This document shows, in pieces, positions 23,482-36,829 of a DNA stretch of 64,000 nucleotides. Location of the stretch: positions 30,719,464 to 30,783,463 of the forward strand of contig CM055111.1 of NCBI GenBank assembly GCA_029204225.1. The letters are read 5' to 3'. How positions within the stretch are numbered: position 1 is the stretch's first letter; each line of letters starts with the position of its first letter. The notes under the pieces were generated by a model that worked only from the letters and a program-made list of their open reading frames with translations, ran no database searches and was not told the DNA's origin. Source of the stretch: Diphasiastrum complanatum. Lineage: Eukaryota; Streptophyta; Lycopodiopsida; Lycopodiales; Lycopodiaceae. The translations under genes were made by a program, and so were the position numbers.

Positions 23482-23846
23482 CTAAAGCACCGGCGCCCGC
23501 CAGTTCTTATCTCGCTCACCGGCCCAGGCGGTGCTATTTACAGTTCTGTTCCCATTTTGCTCTCCGGCCTAGGCAGTACTACCCCCGCCCTCCTCATATA
23601 GAATACTTTGCCCTAAATCTCAGAGGTTTTGCGGAACAGTGGCAGCAGAAAGCAGAGAGACAGAGAGAGAGAGAGGGGACGGGGAGGATTGATCGATCCA
23701 TGCTCGAAAGATTGTTGTAAGGATCTCCAAAGAAGGTGCTTTAATTGCTGGATCGTTAATTTTTGGTGGATTGTTAATTTGTTAAACTTTTGGAGGTGCA
23801 GTGTGAAGCAAGGGTTTTGAGGGCCTGGTTTTGTTGGCAAGGAAAG

Positions 23847-26800
23847 ATGGCGATGGCGGGATATTTGGTAACTAGGATTCTGAACAGAGCAGCTAGATCT
23901 TGCAATGGGGTTGCGCAGCTTGACAGGACTGTGAATGTGGTAAGCTTGCACTGGAGCTCTCTCTTACCTTTCTGTGCATGGCTTGTGAAATGGTTTTTGC
24001 AGTGGGTTTTGTAGGTAATCTTATCTTGGCTGTGTAAATGCAGCTTTCACAGAAATGCTCTGCATCGCCACCAGCTTCATCGATTTTGCGGCATCTATGG
24101 GCTCCTTCAAGAGCTTACAGGTAATTTTCTTTGAGATCCTTGAACCAGGCTGCCTAAAGGCGCGTCGCTCATATGGCTTGATATTTCCACTGGTGACTGA
24201 AAACCTGTTTATGCATTTTACTGCCCTAATCTGTGATGCATCTCACTAAATTAACTCGGTGGCGATTTTTACTTTGCGCCTGCAGTTCCAAGGTTGGGGG
24301 TTCTGATGTAATCGGCATCGATTTAGGCACGACAAACTCTTGTGTTGCTGTAATGGAAGGGAAGGTAAGATGTTTGTTTTTAACTCTGTATGAAGTCACT
24401 GAATCACAATTGGATAGGGACTGAACCCGGATTCGAAATTTGTTCAATTTAGATTGGAAATAATCCGGAGTAATGTGCAAGAAAAATCACAATTATCTTA
24501 CATCAGATGCAAAAAAGGCTTGCTAATTTTTGTTCTTGCTGATTCTTTTCAATTACAATCAGCAGAGTAGGATTTTGAGTAAGATTGAATTGTGAATTAT
24601 CCGATTCAGAATAACACTATTCTTAGTCCGTGGAAACCTGAGAACTATACGTGATTGGTTACATTTGTTTGTAAATGTTTAGTAGTTTATTTGAAGGCAC
24701 TTGTTTGAATGCCTGTGCTTTTCTGGGTGGCAGACTCCGAGGGTAATTGAAAATTCAGAGGGAGCAAGAACAACTCCATCTGTTGTAGCATTCACAGCAA
24801 AAGGGGAGCGTCTCGTTGGTACCCCGGCAAAACGACAGGCTGTGACCAATCCGACGAACACACTTTTCGGAACGAAAAGGCTTATTGGACGCCAATTTGA
24901 TGATCCCCAGACCCAAAAGGAGATGAAAATGGTTCCTTATAAGATTGTCAGGGCTCCAAACGGCGACGCATGGGTAGAAGCTGGCGGTCAGAAATATTCA
25001 CCAAGTCAGGTCGGCGCTTTTATCCTAGGAAAGATGAAAGATACTGCAGAAGCGTATCTGGGAAGGCCTGTTTCAAAGGCAGTGATCACAGTGCCTGCTT
25101 ACTTTAATGATGCACAGCGTCAAGCTACAAAAGATGCAGGAAAAATTGCGGGGCTGGAAGTGTTGCGGATTATCAATGAACCCACAGCAGCTTCACTTTC
25201 ATATGGGATGGACAAGAAGGAGGGACTGGTGGCTGTGTTTGACTTGGGGGGCGGGACATTTGATGTTTCGATTCTGGAAATTTCAGGTGGCGTTTTTGAG
25301 GTGAGCATGGTGAAACTTCTTTTGTTTTTCTTTTTGCATTGCTATTTGCTAGCATGAGCTTTCATTATGCACAATATGTATACTGCACATCACATTTAGG
25401 CCTCACTTTTGAGGTGAGTATGTGAACAAGTTCTGTTGTTTTTGCAACTATATTTGATATCATTAGCTTTCATTTTACACAATATATACAGTGTACGCCC
25501 TTCCGTTTTTTAAAGGTAAGGGCTCTTCTTAGTGGAACGATCTTAATCCAAAACTTTCTTGCCATTATCTTTCAAATGAGTTTAGAAAGGCCTTTGTTGT
25601 GTACTTCATGATACTCAAGACTGCAAGAAATATATTAATTGTGAAATGGGGAATCAACAATTAGATAACTATACCCAAGAATATATGGATTTGCCATTAA
25701 ACATCAATTTTTAGGCCTTGTTGTTGAGGCATGAATGTGAGAAACTTGTGTTGTCTTCCTCCAAAAGTTTTCTAGCTTTCATTATATACAATATATACAC
25801 TGGACATTCACATTTAGGCCTTGCCAAGATTGGAGCACAAGGCTTGTAGGTATCCATTTCGGAAACCGGGACCCGAGCCTGAGTCTTTGCAAATGCAGCT
25901 GGGGATCATCTGTTTTAAAAAGTTGCTGTCATGGAAAACGTGGGTTTTAATGGTTCTGCTTTTTCTGTCAGGTGAAAGCAACCAATGGTGACACCTTTCT
26001 GGGCGGTGAAGATTTTGATAATGCTCTTGTGCAGCACCTTTTGACAGAGTTCAAGAAGGAACAGGGTATTGATCTTTCCTCGGACAGGTTAGCTTTGCAA
26101 AGATTACGTGAGGCAGCTGAGAAAGCCAAGGTAGAGCTTTCTTCCACCACTCAGACTGACATCAACCTTCCATTCATAACTGCTGATGCGTCAGGTGCAA
26201 AGCACCTTAACATGACACTGACCCGTTCAAGATTTGAAGCACTTGTTAGTAATTTGGTTGAGCGAACCAAACAGCCGTGCAAGGACTGTCTAAAAGATGC
26301 TGGAGTCACAGCTAAAGAGGTGGATGAAGTTCTATTAGTTGGGGGTATGACCCGCATGCCAAAAGTACAGGAAATAGTGAATAATATTTTTGGTAAGGAA
26401 CCAAGCAAAGGAGTCAATCCTGATGAGGTGGTGGCTATGGGTGCTGCCATTCAAGGTGGAGTTTTACGTGGTGACGTCAAAGATATCCTATTGCTAGATG
26501 TGACCCCTCTGTCTTTGGGTATTGAGACCTTAGGGGGTGTATTCACAAGGCTGATAACCAGAAATACAACCATTCCTACCAAGAAGAGCCAGGTCTTCTC
26601 GACTGCTGCAGATGGCCAGACTCAGGTGGGTGTCAAAGTGCTTCAAGGTGAGCGCGAAATGGCAGCTGATAACAAGCTATTAGGTCAGTTTGACTTGGTG
26701 GGGATCCCCCCTTCTCCTCGTGGTGTGCCACAAATCGAAGTGACGTTTGATATTGATGCCAATGGAATTGTTAACGTTTCTGCTCGTGATAAAGCGACGA

Positions 26801-27228
26801 ATAAAGAGCAAGCTATAACCATACAATCATCTGGGGGCTTGACGGAAACTGAGATTGAGAAAATGGTCAAGGATGCAGAATTATATGCGCAGAAAGACAA
26901 GGAAAGGAAGCAGTTGATCGATGCCAAGAATGACGCTGATACTTTTGTATACTCGACCGAAAAGAGTCTGAGTGAGTACAAAGATAAGTTGCCTCGAGAT
27001 GTTGTAGATACCATTCAATCGTCCTTGGAAGATCTGAAGAAAGCTGTTCAAACTGATGATGTAGATGACATCAAAGGAAAGCTTACTGCAGCACAATCGG
27101 CATCCATGAAGATTGGTGAGATTCTAAGTAAGCAATCAGGGGACAGCACATCCAGCAGTACATCTAGTACTCCTGGCGAGCAAGCAACAGAAGCAGAGTA
27201 TGAGGATGTGAAGCAGGAGAAGAAGTAG
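23847..27228 (+). CDS. Mitochondrial HSP70 chaperone, five exons, 690 aa
   Basis: ATP-driven chaperone of the mitochondrial matrix, the import motor and folding HSP70. CDS exons: 23,847-23,939, 24,044-24,120, 24,286-24,364, 24,734-25,300 and 25,972-27,228; all four introns have GT-AG ends. The N-terminus is basic and Ser/Ala-rich ([17 protein letters not shown]) and reaches the processing-like motif RAY|SSK at residues 54-59. The nucleotide-binding domain shows [10 protein letters not shown] (67-76), [13 protein letters not shown] (252-264) and [17 protein letters not shown] (392-408); the linker DILLLDV is at 443-449, then the substrate-binding domain. The C-terminus is acidic/basic ([12 protein letters not shown]), without the cytosolic EEVD or the ER HDEL signal. 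Plant mitochondrial HSP70s are about 680 aa. All expected motifs are intact. Intron 2 falls inside the codon for Ser57. It is the only clearly functional host gene here. Confidence 0.96.
25301..25971 (+). other. HSP70 intron 4 with three copies of a dispersed motif
   Basis: This 671-bp intron contains CTTTCATTATGCACAATAT-like units at about 25,357-25,412, 25,467-25,500 and 25,771-25,845, the longer ones continuing into CACATTTAGGCC. Related units lie at 38,191-38,243 and 38,684-38,736. They look like remnants of an intron-resident repeat. Confidence 0.5.
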
Positions 27229-30200
27229 AGTATCATTTTCTTTAGTAGCTGTAGTGGATGATATTTGAATTTTGGCTCCCAATCGTGCTTAGCTTAAAAA
27301 TTTTGTGTTGGTCCATTGAGTAGATTTTGAATGATAGTCCATCTTTTGGCATGGGGCCTTCAACCTTGAAAGTCTAGTGTCTGAGTCCTTTCAAGTGACA
27401 ATTTTTGTTCATAAACTTTGGGCCAGATTGTGGTCTATATACACCTGAGATTGGTGGTCATCCTTGGATATGAATTATGTGATGGAAACTACATTCTGAA
27501 AGCTTTCTGTGCTATGCTTCTTGTCCAGGTTTGAAGCTTTCTCCTGTTCTTTATCAGATGCTATTCTTGTATCACAAAATACTCTAGTGAATGTTTGAAG
27601 CTTATACGAACAATAATTGTAACAATTTCCTTAGATCTTGTTTCTTGTTTCTATCCTGAAAATTTTGTGCTTACTGAAACTCAGCCTGTAATGCTAAAGA
27701 TTACAAGAACATTCTTGAAATGTTTGCAATTAGCATGGAAGTTACACGTCATATTTTGAACTACAGTCTGTCTGAAAGTCATTGTTAGATTGCTTTGTTT
27801 TTTGAGTATGGTAAAATCTCCTGCTCGGGGCTGTACCTGTTGTAAACAGTGAAGACTTTTTTTCCCTGCCTGGGCCATTTTGAGCATAATTCCCTCCCTG
27901 GGATCACCCCAGGGCATAATGCTGCATAATTCCCCGGAGTTTTGAAAGAGTGCAAAGGTTGGAGGTGTTTATCAAAGTGGAAATGCTTCTCTATAAAACA
28001 GAAACTTACAAAACAACAATTCTGAAATCAACATATTTGGTGCTATAATCTACCACTGAATCCAGTATGCCAAAGAGCTTTTTAGTGAATCAAAGTGGTT
28101 CGTTTCTGGTCTTTAGTTTACAGAATTGGTCATGCCAACTTTTTCCATCTGTTTTATGAAATTGATCAAACTTGAGCTGCTGGTATTGCGGCAGTCTGTT
28201 TACAGGTTTTTGGCCTCTTCCTATATTATGTCTACCTCCTATTTCAAAACTTGAAATTTTTCTCGCATGATGCTCTTGGAATGCCATTTTTGTTGTTCAA
28301 CTGGGAAAATAACTAGATATATTATGTACATGTTGGAAAAAATCTGCATGTACAGGATTAGATGAGCCATCGATTTTCAGAGAGTTGTGTATTCATTTCG
28401 CCTGCCATGAAACTGTAGGCATCTCTGGTCTAAATTATCAACTTCCTTAAGGTAGGAGCAATTGACAATGCAAGAGGATAAAGCAAATGATAATGGGGAC
28501 CAAGTTGATGCTTGATTTCATAGGCGACAGCATTGGCAAATATTGTAGTTGTTCACTTTTGCATGTCGATTGACCTAGTATTTGGGACAGCTGGAAAAAT
28601 GGAGGAATATCTTCAAAAAACGGCATGAATTTGGTATCAACATAAATGCACTTAAATAACATGTAGCATTTTCAGGGGACTTGTATCAAGTAGCCAAAAT
28701 AAAGATTTTCAAGAAAATCTCTTTTCATCTTATGTCAAATGTATGGGAGCATAATTGGATCATCATAACTTGCTGACTGAGTAAACCATGTTCTTAATTT
28801 GATAGATAATGTCCTATGATTTGACTGCATCAGTCATGAATGTGGCTATCCTGACACCAAATCGGGAAAATTGTCTCTATATCCATGTCAACATGGTCAG
28901 CTGTTAGTTGGTTATAGGCATAGCCAAGTGAATGGGAGAGTTATGATTTTCTCATCTACAATATAGTAAAGTTTGGGTACCTGCTGAAGCTACTTTCTAT
29001 GATTATACTGTCAAAACCTTTTGACATTATAACTACCTCGATCATTGGTCTATGGTTTAAATGATCAATGAACACACTATCATAGGAGAGTGGAAAGGCG
29101 GTTGATCTTGCAACATGAATTTAATTTTGAAATCAGAATCAACCTCATTACAAGCTAACCACCTATCATGCTAACATTTTTGAGAGCATATTACTGAGGT
29201 GGGAGATGGATATATATATGACAGGTCTTGTGGTATGGGTTTGGCGTAAATGCTAGAGCATCATATTTTGAAAGCTAATCATTTCAAGACGATAAGGATC
29301 TACGCGCAATCACCTTGTGGCCTACCAATTGCAAGCACATTGTTGATTCTTCCAGATTTGTGATGTACACCAACACCATAATGAAATAGTGCATAACAAA
29401 ATTGATGTGAAGCCCCATGTATAAAGCACCAACGCTGCCTATTGTTGGCATTCATGAGTGGTTGATTCCTTGTAAAGATGTCTATCTACAGCCATCTTGT
29501 AATTGCTTCTAAGTTAATTCCACTCCACCCATAGTAAAGCACCAAGTGGTCTCAAGTTCACTTTAGGTCCAATATAATTAGTATCTAACATTAATTGACT
29601 TCCTAACCCATATTAAATTGCCCACTCAAGTTATTGATTTAGCTGAACTTGTCACCTAGTGAATGATTTGGGTTTTGCTCTTGGCATGGTGGTCTGGCTC
29701 CTTGCATCACCTAAAGATTTATCTTCTTGCCCCGTTGAATTGTTTCATTGTACTTAGAAAGTGAAAACTGTGAATTTCTCCTAGAATGGCACAAAAAGGC
29801 ATGTCTTAGTGTTGATTGTGATATCTTAAAGCAACTATGGAAGTTTCGGTGGTAATGATGGACACCTTTTGTATATGCTCGATGGAACAAACAAAAGGCA
29901 GATGAAAAATTCATCTATATATTTGTCATATGCCAAAGATAATTTACAAGTATTACTACAAAAATTTAGCATCAAATTGAATAGAAAATTGTGGATGGTC
30001 AAAACGTCATGAACATTCATAAATTTTTGAAATTGATCCAAGAAATCATCACATTAGAATCAAACAAAATTTGAAACATTGTTCACTAATAAGAGTTTGA
30101 CAACACTTGCGTGAAATCAATGGCATTGTATGAATCCATACATAATTATGTTCTTAAGATAAGCTTCAAACCCTCAAAAATCTTAAATTAGATAAGTGAA

Positions 30201-30617
30201 ACAAATTCAGCCTAACCCTTGCTATTAATGTTGGCTTAAACATCGATTCAAATGAACAAATGGTTAACTAGTCATACTACTTGATTGCATCTAAGTATCT
30301 TTTGACAAAGCCCAACGATACAGTGTAATTGGGGGTAAATGACTTCTCAAGAATCATAATTTCAAATCTAAGGTGACGTATAACAAGCACCTGACACCTA
30401 TACTTAGGCATTTTGCCTTAAAACATCATTCAGAAATTGATTGTTTATTGTTTAAGATTCAACTACCATTAACTTAAGAAAAATTAAAATTGGTGTATTG
30501 CATTAGTTGACTCAAGCAATTTAGGGCTTTATTTTAGAGTTGAGATATCCACCCAAGAATTGTGTTTTGGGGTTATAGTGTCCTTTTCGTTACATAAAAA
30601 ATAAACAAGAAACCAAA
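27229..30617. other. HSP70 3' flank and intergenic DNA, no gene seen
   Basis: The first few hundred bases should hold the HSP70 3' UTR; no AATAAA was found close to the stop. The rest is AT-rich with only short chance frames on both strands and no recognisable element domain, RNA gene or long repeat. Confidence 0.6.
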
Positions 30618-31375
30618 TTTGGAAAATTTGTTAGATCTCTGTATGGCCTCAATCAATCTTTGAGAGCTTGGTATCAATGCATTGACTCTTGTCTTTTAAA
30701 GTCTAGATTTGTCGAAAAGTCAAGAAATACAAGTGTTTATATCATGTGCCACCAATATCTCTTTGTGATATTAGGTTTATATGTCAATGATGCAATCATT
30801 TTTGCAAATGCTCCGAAATACCTACAAGTAACCAAAAGTAATTTGGCTACAAAATTTAAAACGACAAACAATGGACCTATTAAGTATTGTATCGTTATTC
30901 AAGTGGCTGGAAAGAAGAAGAAAATGATAAACACCTATCTCAAGAGTACATACATACATGATGTTTTCAATTGTTTTGGCAAGGAATCTTGCAAATTGGT
31001 TTATACATGGATGCAGCCAGAAGTAAGCATTCCAAGGAAATGACTCTTGAAGGCACAAGTGACCGAGAAGAAATTAGAGATATCTTTCTCTTTCTCTACT
31101 GTTTTGGAAGCTTGATGTACATAATGGTTTGTACTTGTTCATATCTAGGCTTTAGAAATAACGTAATGTGTAGTTCAAGGAAAATCTTAGAATGAAACAT
31201 TGGCTAGGTATAAAGTGCCAATTGTAATAATTGCAACCCACAAACAATTGTGAAAAATGAGATATGGTTATCAAGTCAACTTCAAACACAATCCAAGGTT
31301 GGTGTGATGCCACTTGGGCTACATATATTTATAATTGACTTTCTGTCACATGATATGTCTGAACCTTTGCTCCTA
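30618..31375 (+). pseudogene. Copia reverse transcriptase fragment A
   Basis: Plus strand: LVRSLYGLNQSLRAWYQCID near 30,630, then LGLYVNDAIIFANA near 30,770, where the catalytic YVDD is YVND. A segment resembling the RT/RNase H connection (SLMYIMVCTC near 31,110) follows in another frame. Only the C-terminal half of RT is present, without LTRs. Confidence 0.8.
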
Positions 31376-31382
31376 TAGCAAA

Positions 31383-31600
31383 GATGGTGACAATAAGAAT
31401 CATAATCTCTCTTGCCTTATTTTTTAAGTGGAAATTGTTTCAACTTGATGTCTCCAACGCTTTTTTGAATGGCTATCTTGAGGAGGAGATATACATAAAA
31501 TAGCCTCAAGGATTTATCAAGGATAAATCTAAGGTGTGTTTGCTATTTAGAAGTCTTTATGGCTTGAAGCAAGCACCTAGATCATGGTTGTGAAAGCTTG
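31383..31600 (+). pseudogene. Copia reverse transcriptase fragment B
   Basis: Plus strand: IIISLALFFKWKLFQLDV, SNAFLNGYLEEEIYI, a stop, then VCLLFRSLYGLKQAPRSW. It resembles the same RT region of the inner Copia at 44,706-44,975 and is probably a member of that family. It is cut at about 31,600, where a gag on the opposite strand begins. Confidence 0.8.
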
Positions 31601-31609
31601 AGAGGACTC

Positions 31610-32254
31610 ATCCTCTTCTCCTTTCTCCTTGGAAATAAGATTGTTCTTGCTTGAAGAGGATTGGTGCTAATTCTTACTTCTTGTCTTGTGCTTGTCTTTG
31701 GTAAAGAGGGCTTTACCATCAATGTTGAGAGACAGTCTCTCCATTTTCAAGAGTTTATACTCTTGTCTTGATTCTTCAGAAATAAGCACACTTTGGAGTG
31801 CTCCCAAACTTGGTAGCTCCTCCTTAATGGCATAACTCTGAACAAGGTTGTCATATTCCTCCTTTAGCCCATTAAGTATGACTTGAACAAGTTCATTTTG
31901 GTTGATGGAGTCTCCTATGCATGACAATTCTCTATGGAGGTCTTTAACTCTCATTACATGAGCTAAAGCACATTCATCACTTCTTTGTACACTTTGAAAA
32001 ACCTGGTTTCTTAGTGTTAGAAGTCTAGAAGTATTCTTTGCCTCATAGATGGACTTGAGAGTATCCCAAGCATCTTTGGCATTAGTACAAGCACCAATTT
32101 CTCTTACGATGTCATTTGAGACATTCATCTTAATATAATACAGAGCCATCCTAGCTCTCTTTTTGTACTTTGGAATATCTTGAGGAATTTGTGGTTCTTC
32201 TTCAATTACAAGTACAATATCCATCACATCTTGTAGGATTAGAACGAATTCCAT
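31610..32254 (-). pseudogene. Copia gag, element B
   Basis: Minus strand, 195 codons from an internal ATG at 32,254 to a stop at 31,667, with gag-like sequence continuing to about 31,610. Shared features with the inner Copia gag: MEFVLILQDVMDIV, YIKMNVSNDIVREIG, ILNGLKEEYDNLVQS. The usual N-terminus lies upstream in another frame. The zinc knuckle and everything downstream are missing, replaced by the plus-strand RT fragment. Confidence 0.82.
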
Positions 32255-33030
32255 CCTAACCTTCCAAATTGAGTAATTGGAGGCATAAAGAATGATGGAA
32301 ATAAAAAAAGATGGATGAAAAAATTGCTTATCTTCTCACTTATAGGAACCAATCAAGGGCAAAAAACCAAATCCTATGTAAGACAAAGCAAAGAACTGTG
32401 AGATAAATCTCACTAGCTTGACAATCTCTCTAAAACAAGATTTGAATCATCAAAAAAGATGAAGTATGGCAAAAGTTATGGTTCTCTGAATTTCACACAT
32501 GTGAAATACTCCAAAAATGTCAAATTGACTCAAATACAATCTATTTATATGAAAAAGTTTGCCTAGAACCTATAAATTTTGTCTAAATCACATATAGATG
32601 AGATTGGTCAACTTCTGGATGATTTTTGTGATCATTCAAGCAATAAATGACATGTACTCACGATTTGCCACAGGTCTAGGCGCCCTACCTACGACTCTTC
32701 AAAAGCTTATAACTTTTGATTGGCTTATCCAACTGTCATGATTCAAATTGCATCAAATTCTACACATTTCTAGTTTCTAGTGGGATAATTTGCATGAAAT
32801 TTGGATCTAAGGTGAGAGAGAACCACCAAACTGAAAATGGACGGATTTCACACGTGCCAGCACCTGAAATTCCGTACAGTACCTGATCTGGACCATTCAA
32901 AGTGGTTTGAAGCTCTAAATCACCAGAAAACTGCAAACTAGCTAGAAAGTAGAATCTAGACAATTCCTAGCTTGAAATTTGATCAAATTTGCAAACTTTT
33001 TGATTAGATTGGCTTGTAAATCTTAGGTAG
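32255..33030 (-). other. Leader of Copia element B
   Basis: Non-coding segment between gag and the primer site. Contains TTTCACACATGTGAAA near 32,497 and CACACGTGCC near 32,848, variants of the recurrent palindrome. Confidence 0.55.
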
Positions 33031-33042
33031 GCTCTGATACCA
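33031..33042 (-). other. Primer binding site of Copia element B
   Basis: TGGTATCAGAGC on the minus strand, complementary to initiator tRNA-Met, immediately inside the LTR remnant starting at 33,043. Confidence 0.85.
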
Positions 33043-33095
33043 TGTTGAATTCACACGTGTGGGACGCCCTACACATGTACTTTTGATCTCCTAAT
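33043..33095 (-). repeat. LTR remnant, ~53 bp
   Basis: Begins TGTTGAATTCACACGTGTGG next to the primer site, and stops at CTCCTAA where the coding sequence of Copia element C resumes. The same block is present at 51,371-51,423, ending at the same word. Confidence 0.65.
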
Positions 33096-34103
33096 TGATC
33101 TATGTAAGTCATTGTAAGAAAGTAAGGTGGAGAATATGTCCTTTTGATATGTCATGTGGGAACTTGCCCCACTATCAATCCACCAAGAATCATTGGTGTT
33201 GCTCTCGGATGATGGTGGTTTGTTGGAAACCATCAAGGATGACTCTTCATCCTCCTCCTCCTCCTAATGTGCAATGTTGCTTTGTTTGCTCTCTTGTGCC
33301 TTCTTCTTTTTGAGACATTCTGATGCAAAATGTCCTTTCTTTCCACAGAAAAAACATTTGTACTTTGACTTGTCTTTGATATTGCCCTTTGAGCTTGAAG
33401 CCTCATCCTCCTCCTTGGTCTCCTTGAAGTGCTTCTTCTTGCCATTGGTCTTCTTCTTGCTTTTGAATGAGAAATTAGCTTTCTCATCACCATTTTGCAG
33501 AGAAATAGCATTCATTCTTGCATTGGTATGCAACATCATATACTCTTCAGCTACTAATACACTGTGTAGCTTTTCTATAGTAGGCAAAGTGTCTTGGATT
33601 GCAAAGCTTTGGACCAAATTTGTAAAGCCACTCCCTAGACCATTGAGGACAATATGAACAAGCTCACTATCTTGAATCTTCTCTCCAATGGAAGCTAACT
33701 CCCTATTGAGAGACTTGATTCTTAGCACATAATCTTGTGCACTCTCATCACTCCTCTTCATGCTTTGTAGAATCTGATTCCTAAGCATGAGAACCCTCGA
33801 AGTGTTACTAGACTCAGAGATAGATTTCAAAGATTCCCAAGCCTCTTTAGTACTCTTACATGATGATACTTCCCTTAAAAGATCATTGCTTACATTCATC
33901 TTAATATAGTGAAGTGCAAGCCTAGACGTCTTCTTGTATCTCACTAATTCCTGTGCACCTAGAGGTTCATCTTTATCATCTATTAGAAACTCATAAAGAT
34001 CCTGGAGCACCATTAGTGACTCCATCCTCACTTTCCAAATAGCATAATTGGTAGAATTTAACCTCTCACTAGCTTCTAGAAGGTAGGCTCCCACTGATCC
34101 CAT
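33096..34103 (-). pseudogene. Copia gag-protease, element C
   Basis: ATG at 34,103, then 279 open codons: gag core (LNSTNYAIWKVRMESLM, HYIKMNVSNDLLREVS, VLNGLGSGFTNLVQSF), a Lys-rich stretch and an intact zinc knuckle CFFCGKKGHFASEC near 33,350-33,310. A stop at 33,264 precedes an acidic stretch and the protease motif WWIDSGASSHM near 33,180-33,150. It is truncated at 33,096 by the LTR remnant. The gag alone could still encode a full capsid protein. Confidence 0.85.
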
Positions 34104-34711
34104 CTTACTAGCAAGATTCTACACACAAGATATAGATTTGTTTGGACCTGAAACTCACAAAGGTTTCTAACTTGCAGTGTTTCACTCAAATGTTGACTTC
34201 TAATCCAACAGATGGATTTGTAATCACAATTCTATCACTCCCTCACAAAGCTGGAATGAAGATAAGATGAGATGAAAACTACACTCAAGCAAATCTTGCC
34301 AATCTTGGCTATTCTTGGACAAAAACTGACTCTATCTCTCTCATTCACTTTGATGTACTTTCAAGACCTGGTTTCCACTTTAAGAAGGTCTGAATTCAGC
34401 CTAGATTAATTAGTTTTCATGAAACAAATTCAAAACTAACCAATGGCTAGCTTATCCTAGGATTTGCACCAAAAATTACATCAAACTGACACCAGATGAA
34501 TTTTCTATGATCCAATGAATATGGGTTATTAAATGCTGGTTCAGAGATGCCCACACGTGTGAACAGTACGGATTTTGATCCTGAATAAGTTTGGGATCAA
34601 ATCCCCTCACCAAAACCTGGATACCAGCTCGCCCTTCCAATACTAGCTTTTTGCACCAAAACCTGCTAAAACTGGATTAGATTCAGACACAGATCATTGG
34701 CCTTGTACTTG
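34104..34711 (-). other. Leader of Copia element C
   Basis: Non-coding. Carries CACACGTGTG at 34,552-34,561, followed by CAGTACGG. Confidence 0.55.
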
Positions 34712-34723
34712 GCTCTGATACCA
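34712..34723 (-). other. Primer binding site of Copia element C
   Basis: TGGTATCAGAGC on the minus strand, abutting the LTR that starts at 34,724. Confidence 0.88.
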
Positions 34724-35380
34724 TGTGAAAAGTATAGTACTAAGGACCATAAATAGATCTTTGAATGATCCACAAGGTGATTGTATGCTTGTTAAACAAT
34801 CTATCAGAAACTAGTCATCAGAAAACAAGATCTAGTTTAGCAGCTTTATAGGAAACAAGTAGAGACAATCAAAGCATTGATCAAATAGTATAATCCAACT
34901 CCACACGTGTGGAAATAAGGCTGTAGTACGGCCTGTAGACGGTGTTTACAAAGTGCCAAAGCTGGGTTTCATTGGAAATCAAGAGTAATCACCATACAAT
35001 GAGAGGAAACTCGAGTTTCTCCTTGAGGCTCCAAAAAGTTTCTATCTTCTCACTATGGAGAATGGGAATGCATAGTAAAACACACTTCCTTTGCAAAGTT
35101 AGGTGAAAATCCAGCATGTAATAAGGAAGTAGACTCCACTTTCTTGCCCTAATGTGAAAACCCTAGCCTAGATCCAAGAGTCATGCTTGGTAGGTGCATG
35201 GTAGGTACAAATCTCATCATAAATCATGGTCTAGATCCTACAAAGTAGGAATCACTACCAAATAGACACAACCACTCCTCTTGACTCGTGGTAACCTACT
35301 TTAGGTGTGTATGTACAAGTGGCACTTTGGCCATTGAAGTAACCAACAAACAATATTGATAAAATGTACAATATTCTACA
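34724..35380 (-). repeat. Copia element C 5' LTR, about 657 bp
   Basis: Bounded by the primer site on the left. Termini are TGTGAAAAGTATAG and AATATTCTACA on the plus strand (TG...CA). Contains the 14-bp palindrome TCCACACGTGTGGA around 34,900-34,913. No second LTR is in the window, so the right limit rests on the terminal dinucleotide and on the Gypsy fragment that starts soon after. Confidence 0.7.
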
Positions 35381-35423
35381 TGGCTAGATTTGCCAATGTA
35401 GGCAATTTTTCACAAATAAGATG

Positions 35424-35765
35424 ATGATCGCCAAGTATTGGTGGCCTACCATGTTTAAGGATGTCTCCATTTATATTCGATCCTGTGATTCATGCCAAAG
35501 ATCTGGTAAACCAACCAAATCCATGAATTGGCCGTTGACGCCAATCATACCACTTGCTCTATTTGAAAAGTGGGAAATTGACTAGGTTGGTCCAATAAAA
35601 CTAGTAACTCAACACACTAAGTGTCGATATATTTTGGTTGCGATGGATTATGCAATGAAGAATGTTGACACGGAAGCGACAAAACAAAACAATGCAAAAA
35701 TTGTCGCCGCTTTTCTATTCAAATCTATTATCACACGTAATGGTTGCGCTCTTGAGTACATGTGA
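35424..35765 (+). pseudogene. Gypsy integrase fragment
   Basis: Plus strand, one long frame with a stop: AKYWWPTMFKDVSIYIRSC, CDSCQRSGKPT (end of the HHCC zinc site), PLALFEKWEID, then RYILVAMDYAMKNV and AKIVAAFLFKSIITRNGC of the catalytic core. The last catalytic residues and all flanks are absent. Confidence 0.82.
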
Positions 35766-36829
35766 TGGCTCATATCTCATCAAGCCAATCATATTTAGAG
35801 ATAGAGAAAAAGGGGTCTAATCATATGGAAGCTCCCCTCACCTCGAGATCCTATTAGAGGGCTCACTTAGTTCATTATGTACTTGAGTTTTTGAGAGCAA
35901 TCGAGATTTCTACATTTTTGAGCCATATTGGATTCTCTCTCAAACTCCCTTACTAGCTATTTTTCCTCTCTTCTAGGGAGTATCTAGATCACTTAGTTTG
36001 ATCCTTTGCCTACAGATCTAAATGGTTCTATCTATCCTCTAAGCCCAATATCAAATTATACCTTTGTTTTATGGGATATGTCAAATAATTTGAATTTATT
36101 TAAACTTAACCTAAGGGAAGATTGCTCTAATCCCATACTTAAGAGAAATCCATTTACTTTTATTAATGAGCTAGATTTGTTCAATCTACCTTACCCTGCA
36201 ACTCTGAACCCATGTTAGCACCAACTTTAATTCGATCTAAGTAAACTAATTTCTTGGCTTAATCTAATTCCAAATCTATGTTTCTGGTCCTATGAACTAA
36301 TTATGATATTATGTCCTAAGCTAGCTATCTAATCTAAGGCTATGTGATTGATAGAGGATTTAAGCTCAATCTATGGAAACTATGCTAGGGGATCTAACCC
36401 ATCTACGCTAAAATAACAATAATTTGCCTATGTAATTCTAACTAAATTGAGATTACTCAATCTACACATTGTAGCTAAATAAGGCTTCCTACATATTTCT
36501 AGATGACTTTAGTCTAGGCTTCTACATGTTTCAAGATCACTCTAGTCTAGGTGATCTAAGTATAATCATAAGCTATCCAAATAGATCTAAGATATTCTCC
36601 TACAATCTACATGACCAGAATATAAAACATCCTAATAATTTAGATTGAAAGGATCTAAGTTATCCTAGTTTCCTACTAGATCTATACTAAAGGCAACTAA
36701 TTCTATGTGAATTAAGTAAGAATCATTATGGATCTAACTGCTCATCTCGTAATTGTACATTAGCTGTATAGTAGCACCTTAATCTGCTCCCATTGATGGG
36801 TATATTCACGAGGTTTCCTTGTAGATTAG
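35766..36829. other. No gene seen
   Basis: AT-rich DNA with frequent GATCTAA and CTAATCTA words, giving a low-complexity look. No coding domain recognised. Confidence 0.5.

Noticed and set aside
23334-23720. 128-aa plus-strand ORF upstream of HSP70
   Set aside because: Low-complexity Ser/Pro/Arg composition, overlaps the presumed HSP70 promoter and leader, no motif.
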